DNA of 64,000 nt from Proteobacteria bacterium SG_bin9 (GCA_002083525.1 LWDM01000060.1:28121-92120); one strand, 5' to 3'. Counted from the first letter of the stretch, positions 53,261 to 61,851 are shown. The notes: a model not told the origin generated them from the sequence alone. Numbers and translations are program-made.

Positions 53261-54424
53261 ATGATGAACAAGAGCATTTTCGCGGTTTTTGGCGCCATCG
53301 CGTTGAGTTCGGTGGCCGCGCCTGCCGTTGCCCAGATCTATCAGCAGCCGCCCGGTTACTCGGTCCCGCAGCCCTATCGCGGTCAGGCCGCGCCGGATTT
53401 CGACGCGCTCGATGAAGACGAGCCGCCGCTGTCGGGAAATCCGGTCGCGTTGCCACCGCCGGGTCCCGCGCGGGCCCCGCTCGGCCCCGTCATGTCGCCG
53501 GATGATCCGCGTTATGGCCGACCGTCGGCCAACGCTGCGCCGACCGGCCCGATCCTCTCTCCGAACGATCCGCGTTACGGTCAGCCGGCCGGCCCGCCGC
53601 CGGTGATCTATTCCGACCGTCCGGCGCAGCAGCGCGACGGTGTTCTGCGTCCGCCGGAAGGTGTCGGCGCGAACGGTATTGGTCAGGGCGGTCCGGTGAC
53701 CGGTTCGATCCAGCAGCCGCAGGGCGATCCCCGCCAGTCGGTCATGGCATTGCCGGCCGACGAGCAGCCCGAGACCGGTCCGGTCAAGGAATTGCCGCCG
53801 CATCTGCGCCGTCAGGAAGTGAGCTTCGCGACCAAGGAGCCCGCGGGCACCATCGTGGTCGATACCTCGAACACGCACCTGTACTACGTGCTCGGCAACG
53901 GACGCGCCGTGCGCTACGGCATTCGCGTCGGCCGCGATGGCTTCACCTGGAACGGCGTGCAGAAGGTGACCCGCAAGGCCGAGTGGCCGGATTGGCATCC
54001 GCCGGCGGAAATGATCGAGCGTCAGCCGTATCTGCCGCGCTTCATGGCCGGCGGCGAGGGCAACCCGCTCGGCGCGCGCGCGATGTATCTCGGCAATACG
54101 GTCTATCGCATCCACGGCACCAACCAGCCGTCGACCATCGGTCAGTCGGTGTCGTCGGGCTGCTTCGGTATGCTCAATGCCGACGTCGCTGATCTGTTCG
54201 ATCGCGTGAAGGTCGGCACCCGCGTCGTGGTGCTGCCGGGAGGCAAGCCGCCGATTCCTGCGAATACCGCAGCCGCCGATCCGGTGCAGCTGCAGAGCGG
54301 TCAGATCTACGCGCCGCAGGCGTCGGGTTCAGCTCCGATCCCGCAGGGCAACGTTGCGTCGAATGTGCCGGGCACCGGACCGACCGTCGTGCCGCCGCTG
54401 CCAGCGCCGGTCACTGTCCGCTAA
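53261..54424 (+). CDS. L,D-transpeptidase (YkuD/ErfK family)
   Basis: Exported peptidoglycan cross-linking enzyme of 387 aa. Signal peptide MMNKSIFAVFGAIALSSVAA with cleavage near AVAQ. Residues ~25-185 are Pro/Gly-rich with a repeated SP(D/N)DPRYG(R/Q)P unit, likely a wall-spanning linker. The catalytic YkuD domain is ~190-340, with His in RIHGTNQPSTIG and Cys301 in SVSSGCFGMLN. The residue after the catalytic Cys pair, usually Arg (SxGCxR), is Gly here. The start chosen (53261) places the signal peptide first; the frame is open further upstream. Confidence 0.9.
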   Translation: MMNKSIFAVFGAIALSSVAAPAVAQIYQQPPGYSVPQPYRGQAAPDFDALDEDEPPLSGNPVALPPPGPARAPLGPVMSPDDPRYGRPSANAAPTGPILSPNDPRYGQPAGPPPVIYSDRPAQQRDGVLRPPEGVGANGIGQGGPVTGSIQQPQGDPRQSVMALPADEQPETGPVKELPPHLRRQEVSFATKEPAGTIVVDTSNTHLYYVLGNGRAVRYGIRVGRDGFTWNGVQKVTRKAEWPDWHPPAEMIERQPYLPRFMAGGEGNPLGARAMYLGNTVYRIHGTNQPSTIGQSVSSGCFGMLNADVADLFDRVKVGTRVVVLPGGKPPIPANTAAADPVQLQSGQIYAPQASGSAPIPQGNVASNVPGTGPTVVPPLPAPVTVR

Positions 54425-54447
54425 GCGCGATTTCGATCCAAATACAA

Positions 54448-54475
54448 AATGCCCGGCGCAAGCCGGGCATTTTTG
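54448..54475. terminator. Bidirectional terminator between ldt and ohrR
   Basis: AAATGCCCGGC and GCCGGGCATTT pair with a GCAA loop and are followed by T on the plus strand, with A on the other side for the minus strand. Convergent genes use it. Confidence 0.88.
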
Positions 54476-54496
54476 TTTGCGTTGATGCGACGACCC

Positions 54497-54955
54497 TCAG
54501 GCGGCCGTGAGCGCGCTTTGCAACGTCTTGCGCAGCGCCGCGATTTCGTGGGTCAGTTTCTTCACATCGTTGATGGTGAGATTGGTCGCGCAACCGATCG
54601 CCTCCGGAATGGTCGCGGCCTTGTCCTTCAGCGCCGCGCCCTGACGGGTCAGCGTGATGCGTACCACACGCTCGTCATCGCGGTCGCGCGTACGCTTGAT
54701 CAGCCCGGCGGTCTCCAGCCGCTTCAGCAGCGGCGTCAGCGTCGAGGACTCCAGTAACAGCTTCTCGCCGATGTCGCTGACGGTCTGGCCGTCATTCTCC
54801 CACAACGCGATCATGACAAGGAATTGCGGATAGGTGAGGCCGAGCGGCTCCAGCAGCGGCTTGTAGAGCCGCGTGAAGGAGTGGCCCGCCGAGTAGAGGG
54901 CGAAGCAGAGCAGGTTGTCGATCTTGAGCAGGTCGGAACTTGAGGGCCGGGCCAT
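54497..54955 (-). CDS. ohrR: OhrR, organic-hydroperoxide-sensing MarR-family repressor
   Basis: MarR-family repressor of 152 aa. KIDNLLCFALYSAGHSFTRL carries the peroxidatic Cys17 that defines OhrR; a second Cys122 is 105 residues away, the same distance as Cys22-Cys127 of the two-Cys Xanthomonas protein, so oxidation probably forms an intersubunit disulfide. The wing is in RTRDRDDERVVRITLT. ATG 54955 has AGGA 7 nt upstream; the longer frame is an artefact. Divergent from ohr with two palindromes between. Confidence 0.94.
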   Translation of the reverse strand: MARPSSSDLLKIDNLLCFALYSAGHSFTRLYKPLLEPLGLTYPQFLVMIALWENDGQTVSDIGEKLLLESSTLTPLLKRLETAGLIKRTRDRDDERVVRITLTRQGAALKDKAATIPEAIGCATNLTINDVKKLTHEIAALRKTLQSALTAA

Positions 54956-55016
54956 CGTTGTGTCCTGATCGGTTAAGTCCAAGCCGGAATTACGCTTTCG
55001 CCTATTTAAGTCGAGC

Positions 55017-55028
55017 ACGATTGAATCG
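55017..55028. promoter_or_regulatory. Candidate OhrR operator 1
   Basis: ACGATTGAATCG contains the inverted repeat CGAT-TGA-ATCG. It lies 62 bp from the ohrR start and 57 bp from an equivalent site next to the ohr promoter. Confidence 0.6.
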
Positions 55029-55068
55029 CTCAAGCTATTTTTGCATGGCTGGAGTGCGAAAAATGACT

Positions 55069-55098
55069 TGCGAACGATTAGATCGTGCGCGATATATC
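55069..55098 (+). promoter_or_regulatory. ohr promoter with OhrR operator 2 in the spacer
   Basis: TTGCGA (55069-55074) and TATATC (55093-55098), 18 bp apart, form a sigma-70-like promoter. ACGATTAGATCG (55074-55085) with CGAT-TAG-ATCG overlaps the -35 and spacer, so a bound repressor would block RNA polymerase. Confidence 0.6.
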
Positions 55099-55140
55099 TC
55101 GGGTGCGCCAACGCCAAACCCCAAGAACGGGAGACGACCA

Positions 55141-55569
55141 ATGCCAGTGAAAGTTCTCTACAAGACCAGCGCCACCGCAACCGGCGGCCGTGAAGGTGAA
55201 GCCGCGACCAAGGACGGTGCGCTTAAGGTCAAGCTGTCCACGCCGAAGGAACTGGGCGGCGGTGGCGGCACCGGCAACAATCCGGAGCAGCTTTTCGCGG
55301 CCGGTTACTCGGCCTGCTTCCTCGGCGCCATGAAGGCCGTCGCCGCGCAGGGCGGTGGCGTCAAGGTTCCGGCCGACACGACCGTGACCGCCGATGTCGG
55401 CATCGGTCCGCGCTCGGAAGGCGGCTTCGGCCTCGACGTTGCGCTGACGGTTTCGCTGCCGGGCGTGCCGAAGGCCGACGCCGAAGCGCTCGTCCACAAG
55501 GCGCATCAGGTGTGCCCGTATTCGAACGCGACCCGCAACAACCTCGACGTCAAGCTGACCGTGGTCTAA
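55141..55569 (+). CDS. ohr: Organic hydroperoxide resistance protein Ohr
   Basis: Thiol peroxidase of 142 aa of the Ohr/OsmC fold. The catalytic pair is C59 (AAGYSACFLGAM) and C125 (AHQVCPYSNATRNN); R17 (GGREGEA) and E49 (NNPEQLF) complete the catalytic triad-like network. It reduces organic and fatty-acid hydroperoxides using lipoylated proteins. I start at MPVKVLYKTSATATGG, the typical N-terminus; the open frame runs further upstream through the operators. Confidence 0.96.
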   Translation: MPVKVLYKTSATATGGREGEAATKDGALKVKLSTPKELGGGGGTGNNPEQLFAAGYSACFLGAMKAVAAQGGGVKVPADTTVTADVGIGPRSEGGFGLDVALTVSLPGVPKADAEALVHKAHQVCPYSNATRNNLDVKLTVV

Positions 55570-55593
55570 GCGCGTCCGCAATCGCAAAACAGA

Positions 55594-55619
55594 AATGGCG
55601 AGGCGCGAGCCTCGCCATT
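55594..55619. terminator. Hairpin between ohr and the SDR gene
   Basis: AATGGCGAGGC and GCCTCGCCATT form an 11-bp stem with a GCGA loop, followed by GTCGTTTGTG. It lies between convergent stops and probably ends both. Confidence 0.65.
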
Positions 55620-55641
55620 GTCGTTTGTGCCGCTGCAATCG

Positions 55642-56421
55642 TCAGACGTGCTGGCCGCCGTTGATGTGAATCTCGGCGCCGTTCACATACGAGCTCGTCT
55701 CCGTGCACAGCACGTAGATGATCTTTGCGACTTCGTCGGGTGTGCCGAGCCGGTCCATCGGAATCTGCTCGTGCACGATCTTGTCGGTGCCGGGCGACAG
55801 GATCGAGGTATCGATCTCACCCGGTGCAATCGCGTTGACACGCACGCCGACGCGGCCGAAATCGGACGCCATCTCGCGCGTCAGCGCCGCCAGCGCTGCT
55901 TTCGACGTCGCGTAGGCCGCGCCTGCAAACGGATGCACGCGCGAGCCGGCGATCGACGTCACATTAACGACCGAACCCTTCGCGGCCTTCAGTTCGTTGA
56001 TCAGGCCGCGCGCCATCATGATCGGCGCGAAGAAGTTCACCCGAAACACGTGGCTCCATGTGTCCACATCGGTATCGATCGAACCGAGCCGCTTGCCGCC
56101 ATCGGCCTTCGGCGAGATTGCCGCGTTGTTGACCAGCGCATGCAGTTCGCCGCCATCGAGGCGCGAGCGGATTTCCTGGATTGCACGGGCGGTGTCGGTG
56201 TGGTCGGCAAGATCGACCTGGATGTGATCCTCGGGCCCGGCGCCCCACGGACATTGTTCCGGAAACGGATGCCGCGAGCAGGTGATCACGCGCCAGCCGG
56301 CGCTTGAGAAGCGGATGACAGTCGCATGCCCGATGCCGCGGCTCGCGCCGGTGAGCAGCAGCGTGCGGCGTTTCTGATTAGCGTCGTTCGTCGCCGCCGC
56401 TTCTTTTGCTTTAGGTATCAT
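55642..56421 (-). CDS. SDR-family oxidoreductase
   Basis: Short-chain dehydrogenase of ~259 aa: LLTGASRGIGHATVIRF, ALVNNAAISP, Ser in VTSIAGSRVHP, YATSKAALAALT (Tyr and Lys) and APGEIDTSI. ITCSRHPFPE after strand 2 suggests NADP. The start at 56421 overlaps the pdxH stop as ATGA, implying translational coupling; a further eight codons are open upstream. No substrate clue. Operon pdxH-SDR. Confidence 0.88.
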   Translation of the reverse strand: MIPKAKEAAATNDANQKRRTLLLTGASRGIGHATVIRFSSAGWRVITCSRHPFPEQCPWGAGPEDHIQVDLADHTDTARAIQEIRSRLDGGELHALVNNAAISPKADGGKRLGSIDTDVDTWSHVFRVNFFAPIMMARGLINELKAAKGSVVNVTSIAGSRVHPFAGAAYATSKAALAALTREMASDFGRVGVRVNAIAPGEIDTSILSPGTDKIVHEQIPMDRLGTPDEVAKIIYVLCTETSSYVNGAEIHINGGQHV

Positions 56422-57050
56422 GGGTAGAGCCGTGTCTTGGTCCACGCGGACTCGTTGCGATCGAAGACGATGCGATCGTGCAGGCGGAACGGGCGATCGT
56501 GCCAGAACTCGAACTGCACCGGCGCGATGCGGAAGCCGCCCCAGCCTGGCGGACGCGGCACGGTGCCGATCACATGCTTGGCAGCGACCTTGGCGATCGC
56601 CTGCTCGAAGGCGAAGCGGCTCTCGAGCGGGTGGCTTTGCTTGCTCGCCCAGGCGCCGATCTGCGCCTGCTTTGGACGGGTCGCGAAGTATTCATCTGCC
56701 TCCGCATCGGTCGTGCGGGTCACCGGGCCGCGGATGCGGATTTGCCGGCGCAGCGACTTCCAGTGAAACAGCAGCGCCGCCTTCGGATGCGTTGCGAGTT
56801 CGCGGCCCTTGGCGCTGTCGACGTGGCTGTAGAACACGAAGCCGTCCCGGTCGTGGCCCTTCAGCAGCACCATCCGCACGTCCGGCAGGCCGTCGGCATC
56901 GACGGTCGCCAGCGCCATGGCGTTGGGGTCGTTCGGCTCGCTTTTGACGGCCTCGGCGAACCAGGTCTCGAACAGGATGAACGGGTCATCGGCCGCAGTG
57001 AAATCGGGCGTTAACTGGTTCTGGTGTTCCATGGGGCGTGTTTTGTTCAT
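56418..57050 (-). CDS. pdxH: Pyridoxamine 5'-phosphate oxidase
   Basis: FMN enzyme of 210 aa that makes pyridoxal 5'-phosphate from PNP or PMP. Conserved parts: ALATVDADGLPDVRMVLLKG, FVFYSHVDSAKGRELATHP, HWKSLRRQIRIRGPV, WASKQSHPLESR, PPGWGGFRIAP and the C-terminal WTKTRLYP. Start may be Met1 or Met7. Its product is the cofactor of the two class V aminotransferases in the window. Overlaps the next SDR gene by 4 bp. Confidence 0.96.
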   Translation of the reverse strand: MNKTRPMEHQNQLTPDFTAADDPFILFETWFAEAVKSEPNDPNAMALATVDADGLPDVRMVLLKGHDRDGFVFYSHVDSAKGRELATHPKAALLFHWKSLRRQIRIRGPVTRTTDAEADEYFATRPKQAQIGAWASKQSHPLESRFAFEQAIAKVAAKHVIGTVPRPPGWGGFRIAPVQFEFWHDRPFRLHDRIVFDRNESAWTKTRLYP

Positions 57051-57116
57051 TTGAGTGAGCGTATCGTGTTGCGTCGTTTACCCGGCCTGGGCCTATCGCC
57101 CGCCTTATATAGGCCA

Positions 57117-57581
57117 ATGGGCTGCCCGCGCCTATCCGGCGGCGGCCGCGTGGTATCGGCGTTTATGCTGGTCGCGATCGGCTTCGGCTCCGCCGGCTGC
57201 ACGATGTCCTCCAAGATCAGCTCCTATTTCGGCAAGACCGAAGACGCCATGGCCGAGGTCACTGGCTCGATTTCGGGTATGGCCGAAAACCGCGACGGCT
57301 TTACCGAAAGCGACCTCGCTTTTACCCGCAACGCGGCCTCGGACGTTCTGACCAAGGGCAGCAAGGACGCCAGCCAGCCGTGGGAAAATCCGCAAACCGG
57401 GGCGCGGGGCTCGGTGACGCCGCTGTCCAGTTCCTATACCCACGAGAACGGCCGGACCTGCCGGGACTTCCTGGCGAGCTACGTCCGCGACAAGCAGGAA
57501 GCCTGGATGCAGGGCGAGGCCTGCCGCGGGAATGGCGGCCAGTGGATCGTCCACACCATGAAGCCTTGGCGCCGCAGCTGA
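57117..57581 (+). CDS. Lipoprotein of the RT0821/Lpp0805 surface-antigen family
   Basis: Protein of ~154 aa. A hydrophobic leader, VSAFMLVAIGFGSAGC, ends with the lipobox Ser-Ala-Gly-Cys, so it is probably lipidated. The C-terminal half TPLSSSYTHENGRTCRDFLA with EACRGNGGQWIVH is the 17-kDa surface-antigen-like domain. The upstream open frame overlaps the divergent pdxH gene and is not used in this call. A TTATATAGG stretch precedes the start. Function unknown, envelope located. Confidence 0.8.
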   Translation: MGCPRLSGGGRVVSAFMLVAIGFGSAGCTMSSKISSYFGKTEDAMAEVTGSISGMAENRDGFTESDLAFTRNAASDVLTKGSKDASQPWENPQTGARGSVTPLSSSYTHENGRTCRDFLASYVRDKQEAWMQGEACRGNGGQWIVHTMKPWRRS

Positions 57582-57741
57582 TTGGCGCGAACCTTGTTGT
57601 CAGCGACCTGATCCGGCCAATATCCCGTTGCAAAAATGCAACGGACACCCCAGATGACCAGCGGGGACCTCGCAAAGGCTAAGGCTGACAAGTACGCCTG
57701 CGCCTTGCAGAATTCGATCTCCCGGAAGGAGCACGTTGAGA

Positions 57742-58707
57742 ATGCGCGACCCCTATGAGGTGCTGGGGGTCCAGCGAAGTGCAAGCGCGGCCGACATCAA
57801 AAGCGCGTTTCGCAAGCTGGCCAAGAAGCATCATCCCGACGCCAACAAAAACGACGCCAAGGCGGCGTCGCGGTTCGCCGAAGTGAATTCGGCGAACGAG
57901 ATCATTGGCGACGCCGACAAGCGCAAGCAGTTCGACCGCGGCGAAATCGACGCCGAGGGCAAGCCGCGCTTCCAGGGGCATCCCGGCGGCGGTGGGCGCG
58001 CGCATCCCGGCGGCTTCGAGAATTACAGCTTCCGCACCGGCGGCGGACCGGGTGGCGGCTTTGCCGGCGCGGGTGCCGGCGCCGGCGGCTTCGAGGACAT
58101 TCTCAAAAGCATGTTCGGCGGTGCGGCCGGTGCGCGCGGCGGCACCAGTTCGTTCGAATTCGACGGGCCGTTCAACACACCCGATCTCGATATCAACGCG
58201 GCGATGACGATCTCGCTCGAGGAGTCCGTGAAGGGCGGCGAGAAGCGCGTGCGGTTGCCGAGCGGCAAGGAACTGAACGTTCGCATTCCGGCGGGTGTCA
58301 GTGCCGGTCAGCAAATCCGATTGAAGGGGCAGGGCGACAGCGTCGCCGGTCATCGGCCCGGCGACGTGCTGATCACGGTGAACATCGCGCCGCATCCGCA
58401 TTTCAAGATCGACGGCAACGATCTGCGGCTCGATCTGCCGGTGACGCTCTACGAAGCGGTGCTCGGTGCGAAAGTGCGTGTGCCGACGCTCGATGGCGCG
58501 GTCGAACTGTCGGTGCCGAAGAACACGTCGAGCGGCCGCACGTTTCGTCTCAAGGGCAAAGGCATGCCGCGCACGGTCGGCCCGAGCGGCGATCTGTTCG
58601 TCACCGTGCGCATCGCGCTCCCGGACGGCAACGATGCCGAGCTCGAAGCGTTGATGGAGAGATGGCGCGAGAGCCACAAGTACAACCCGCGTAGCGATCT
58701 CGGCTGA
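57742..58707 (+). CDS. DnaJ-class co-chaperone without zinc finger (CbpA-like)
   Basis: Protein of 321 aa. J-domain at residues 1-70 with DPYEVLGVQRSASAADIKSA and the HPD motif (KKHHPDANK); a Gly/Phe-rich linker at ~80-140; and DnaJ C-terminal substrate domains from ~150 (VRIPAGVSAGQQIRLKGQG, FRLKGKGMP). There are no Cys-rich zinc repeats, so it is class B. Works with DnaK. AGGAG lies 10 nt before ATG 57742; an in-frame TTG at 57736 is closer and possible. Confidence 0.93.
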   Translation: MRDPYEVLGVQRSASAADIKSAFRKLAKKHHPDANKNDAKAASRFAEVNSANEIIGDADKRKQFDRGEIDAEGKPRFQGHPGGGGRAHPGGFENYSFRTGGGPGGGFAGAGAGAGGFEDILKSMFGGAAGARGGTSSFEFDGPFNTPDLDINAAMTISLEESVKGGEKRVRLPSGKELNVRIPAGVSAGQQIRLKGQGDSVAGHRPGDVLITVNIAPHPHFKIDGNDLRLDLPVTLYEAVLGAKVRVPTLDGAVELSVPKNTSSGRTFRLKGKGMPRTVGPSGDLFVTVRIALPDGNDAELEALMERWRESHKYNPRSDLG

Positions 58708-58845
58708 TCACTGCGGTTCTTCATTACCGGATGGCTTTTTCAGCAAGGGAACCAAGCCCTTGCGGCGTTAATCACGCCGCCCGTTCCCGCGCTGCGGCAG
58801 CCATTTCGGCATGGAAATTTGCCGGATCGTGCCTATATTGGGGTC

Positions 58846-59148
58846 ATGAGCAGCAAAGACCCAAGTCCGCAGCAGATCGCCCGCGCCGAGAAGCAGAAGA
58901 TCGCGACCACCGAAGGCGCCAAGGCCATGTCCGAGGTGCGCGCCCACGACGTCGCCGTCCGCAAAAACATGGAGCGGCTGCGCGCCCTGCGTCTCGCCAA
59001 GGAAGCCGAGGATCGCGCCAACGGAATCGGTGTCGAGGCACCGGCGCCGAAGAAAAAGGGTACGCGAAAGGCTGCCAAGGAAAAGGTGACAGCGGAAACG
59101 CTGTCTGCCTGGATCGCTGCGCGCCGCGAGAGCGGTCACAACACCTGA
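58846..59148 (+). CDS. Small conserved basic protein of unknown function
   Basis: Protein of ~100 aa starting MSSKDPSPQQIARAEKQKIA. Composition is helical and charged with many Lys/Arg/Ala, and the end carries APKKKGTRKAAKEKV. Related proteins are in Bradyrhizobium-type genomes as hypotheticals. A basic C-terminal tail would allow nucleic-acid binding, which is only a guess. Nine upstream codons in frame lack a ribosome site. Confidence 0.65.
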   Translation: MSSKDPSPQQIARAEKQKIATTEGAKAMSEVRAHDVAVRKNMERLRALRLAKEAEDRANGIGVEAPAPKKKGTRKAAKEKVTAETLSAWIAARRESGHNT

Positions 59149-59223
59149 CGTCTCCTAGGACGTCCGATGCGCGACCGCGTTCGCGCATTTCCCGAGCATG
59201 AATTCAGATCGGTCCGCGTCCGG

Positions 59224-59463
59224 CTAGACCGGCATGCGCGAGATTCTCGCCCGCATTTGACGCCGACGCCCGAAGCGTTCGCGCAAACGTGCCTGCCTGC
59301 GGATGTAGAATTGAATGTCGGGGATCCGCAAATACCGGATGAGCAGCGTCACAACTCCCAGTACGGCGCCGATGCCGATAAAGGCAACGAATGGCGCCAG
59401 TGCTTCCCAACGGGCAACAAGCCAGACGGCAAGATCGGCATAAAGTGCGGTGAGTTCGCGCAT
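59224..59463 (-). CDS. Small membrane protein of unknown function
   Basis: Protein of 79 aa with one or two hydrophobic segments (LYADLAVWLVARW and PFVAFIGIGAVLGVVTLLIRYL) followed by a strongly basic C-terminal tail (RRQARLRERFGRRRQMRARI), so the tail is cytoplasmic. AGGAGG lies 6 nt before ATG, the best ribosome site in this part of the window, which supports a real gene. No family recognised. Confidence 0.7.
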   Translation of the reverse strand: MRELTALYADLAVWLVARWEALAPFVAFIGIGAVLGVVTLLIRYLRIPDIQFYIRRQARLRERFGRRRQMRARISRMPV

Positions 59464-59652
59464 GGCACGCCTCCTCGAAAGATGATGCAGCGAGCCTAGG
59501 CGGGTTTCTCCGCGCCGGGTGTGAGGTAGGTCACAGGCTGATCGGGTATTTCTCGGCCGGCGTTACGGCATGCCCATCCTCGTGAAAGTGACGGCGCTGG
59601 TGAGCGTGCGATGTGATACGACGGCGTCGCCAGGATACGAGGGAGGGCGCCG

Positions 59653-60402
59653 GTGCAGCTATCATTCAAGAACAAGCGGGTCGTTGTTGCAGGCGGCAGC
59701 CGGGGGATCGGGCGGTCGATCGCGCTCGGCTTTGCCAGCGCCGGAGCATCGGTCTCGATCTGCGCGCGCGGTCAGGCCGGGCTCGATGCGGCGGCTGGCG
59801 AAATCCGTGCGCTCGGTGTCAAGGCGCACGCAGCGCCGTGCGATCTCGCCGACAAGAACGCAATCGATGGCTATATTGCCGCGGCGGCCGAGGCGCTCGG
59901 CGGCGTCGATATCCTGATCAACAACGCCTCCGGTTTCGGCGGCGGCGATACGGAAGACGGCTGGAAGAAGGGCCTCGACGTCGACGTGATGGCAACGGTT
60001 CGCGCCTCGAATGCGGCGCTTGCGCACATCGAACACAGCGGCGGTGGTGCGATCCTCAACATCTCCTCGATCTCGGGCCTCGCGGCCAGCACGCGCACGC
60101 CGTCCTATGCGGCGGTGAAAGCGGCGGTGATCAATTACACCATGTCGCAGGCGCTGATGCTGGCGCCGAAAAAGATCCGCGTGAACGCGATCGCGCCGGG
60201 GTCGATCGAATTTCCGGGCGGCATGTGGGAAGAGCGCAAAAACTCGAGCTCGCAGCTCTACAATGCGATCCTGAAATCGATTCCATGGGGCCGTCTGGGC
60301 AAGCCGGAAGAAATCGCCAATGCCGCGCTGTTTCTGTGCAGCGATGCGGCGTCATGGGTGACGGGACAAACGCTCGTCGTCGACGGCGGACAGATGCTGT
60401 AG
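59653..60402 (+). CDS. SDR-family oxidoreductase
   Basis: Short-chain dehydrogenase of 249 aa: VVVAGGSRGIGRSIA, LINNASGFGGG, ISSISGLAAS, SYAAVKAAV (Tyr and Lys) and APGSIEFPGG, ending with VTGQTLVVDGGQML. Translation begins at GTG 59653 with GAGGGAGG about 6 nt upstream. Stands alone. Acts on an alcohol or keto group of unknown substrate; ICARG after strand 2 points to NADP. Confidence 0.9.
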   Translation: MQLSFKNKRVVVAGGSRGIGRSIALGFASAGASVSICARGQAGLDAAAGEIRALGVKAHAAPCDLADKNAIDGYIAAAAEALGGVDILINNASGFGGGDTEDGWKKGLDVDVMATVRASNAALAHIEHSGGGAILNISSISGLAASTRTPSYAAVKAAVINYTMSQALMLAPKKIRVNAIAPGSIEFPGGMWEERKNSSSQLYNAILKSIPWGRLGKPEEIANAALFLCSDAASWVTGQTLVVDGGQML

Positions 60403-60485
60403 GCATCGCACTCAGCCTTGCGGGATTGAATACGGCGCGCGATGATGGTGCCGTTCTTTTTCCGATTGCGGGGCGGAGATTTTTT

Positions 60486-61016
60486 TTGAAGCGATTGGTC
60501 GTGCTTGCAGCGCTGTCTTGCTTGCAGGCGGGCGCCGTGGAGGCGGCGGGGGCTCCGGTGCAACTGCGCGGCAAGGCCTTGACGTTGAACTGGATCGACC
60601 AGCGCGTTGAGAAGATCATTTCGGACGGCCGCGAGCGCCCCCTCACGCAAAGCTCCGGCATCATTGTCTATGTCAGCGCCGAAGGCCGCTACTTCAGCAA
60701 GTTCAGCCGCACCACGGGCCGCAGCTCCAAGAATCTGAACGAAGTGTCGGGTGACAATCGCGGCCAGCTCAACTGGCGTGCCGAGGGGCGAACGCTGGTT
60801 GCCGATCAGCGCTTCGTGAAAGGCGCGCGGCGTCTGATCGTTTCCTTCGATGACAGCTACGGCAGCTGCACGTTGCGGGTCTTACACGGCAAGGAGGCCG
60901 GCTCGGCGAACATTGAGTACATCACGTTCGGCAGCAAGGAACATGTGATCCTGCAGTCGATCCAGACCACGTCGGCCAGCTGTTCAATGCAAACCGGCAA
61001 TCCGTTCGCGTCGTAA
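60486..61016 (+). CDS. Secreted protein of unknown function
   Basis: Protein of 176 aa. I place the start at TTG 60486, with GGAG 7 nt upstream, giving a signal peptide KRLVVLAALSCLQAGAVEA. The mature part is polar with two Cys close to each end (GSCTLRV, SASCSMQ), a probable disulfide. No recognisable domain. The same open frame continues upstream antisense-like through the SDR gene, so the start is the main uncertainty. Its stop is one base from the stop of the convergent anti-sigma gene. Confidence 0.6.
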   Translation: MKRLVVLAALSCLQAGAVEAAGAPVQLRGKALTLNWIDQRVEKIISDGRERPLTQSSGIIVYVSAEGRYFSKFSRTTGRSSKNLNEVSGDNRGQLNWRAEGRTLVADQRFVKGARRLIVSFDDSYGSCTLRVLHGKEAGSANIEYITFGSKEHVILQSIQTTSASCSMQTGNPFAS

Positions 61017-61017
61017 G

Positions 61018-61782
61018 TTACCGCTTCTCCATCTGCTCGTAGCTCGCGCGCGCGATCGATTTCAGGCGCGGCTTGTCGGCCGGCCCGGAAACGGCATAGC
61101 CGTAGTTCTCCGCGATCCATTCCACCGAGGCGACAAGGTTGTCGGCCTTGTAGATGAAGCCCGAAGCGGCGGCCCTGAGCGGCGTCGCGTACAGCGTCAC
61201 GCGCTCGCCGGCCGGGTTCTCGTACATGTAGAGCGCGGCCGGCGCGGTGATGCCGGGCAGCAGGCGGCCGCCGAGCAGCTTCAGGTCGAACGTCGACAGG
61301 TCCGGCGCGCGCAGCGTGGTGCCGATGCGGCGCGACAGCCACGGAATCAGATGCGCTTCGGTCGCCGCCACCTCGATCGGGTGACGCACTTCTCCGGTGT
61401 AGAGCTTGTGGGCCGTGATCGCCTCGCGGCGCAGCAGTTCGAGCGGATCGGTCGGCGCAGCGGCAACCGTGCGCACGCTCCAGCCGACGCCGCCGCCGAT
61501 GACGAAGGCGAGCAGCGTCGCCGCAACGGCGGCGAAGATCCAGCGGCGCGGCGCGCTCACCAGCCGGTCGAGTTCGAGACGGCGCGGGACGCTCTCTTCG
61601 ACCACGCCGCCATAGCGGGCATGCAGCGCTTGCCCCATGGCGCGCCAGGCTTCGACCCGCTCCGCATCCTCCGGATGCGTTTCGAGCCACGCCTCGACCG
61701 CCTTGATGCGATCGGCCGGCAACTCGCCATCGACATACGCGTGCAGCTCGTCTTCAGTGACGGGGATGAACGGTTCGGTCAT
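61018..61782 (-). CDS. Membrane-bound anti-sigma factor
   Basis: Protein of 254 aa. The cytoplasmic N-terminus (EDELHAYVDGELPADRIKAV) is the ChrR/RskA-like anti-sigma helical domain without a zinc motif. One membrane helix at ~80-105 (WIFAAVAATLLAFVIGGGVGW) leads to an extracytoplasmic domain with PWLSRRIGTTLRAPDL. It follows the ECF sigma gene 69 bp downstream and should hold it inactive until an envelope signal. Confidence 0.88.
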   Translation of the reverse strand: MTEPFIPVTEDELHAYVDGELPADRIKAVEAWLETHPEDAERVEAWRAMGQALHARYGGVVEESVPRRLELDRLVSAPRRWIFAAVAATLLAFVIGGGVGWSVRTVAAAPTDPLELLRREAITAHKLYTGEVRHPIEVAATEAHLIPWLSRRIGTTLRAPDLSTFDLKLLGGRLLPGITAPAALYMYENPAGERVTLYATPLRAAASGFIYKADNLVASVEWIAENYGYAVSGPADKPRLKSIARASYEQMEKR

Positions 61783-61851
61783 GGCCCAATTCTTTCAAAC
61801 CGAAGAGCTCTTTCAAGCCGAAGGTGTCTTTCACGTCGAGATCGTCTCATG

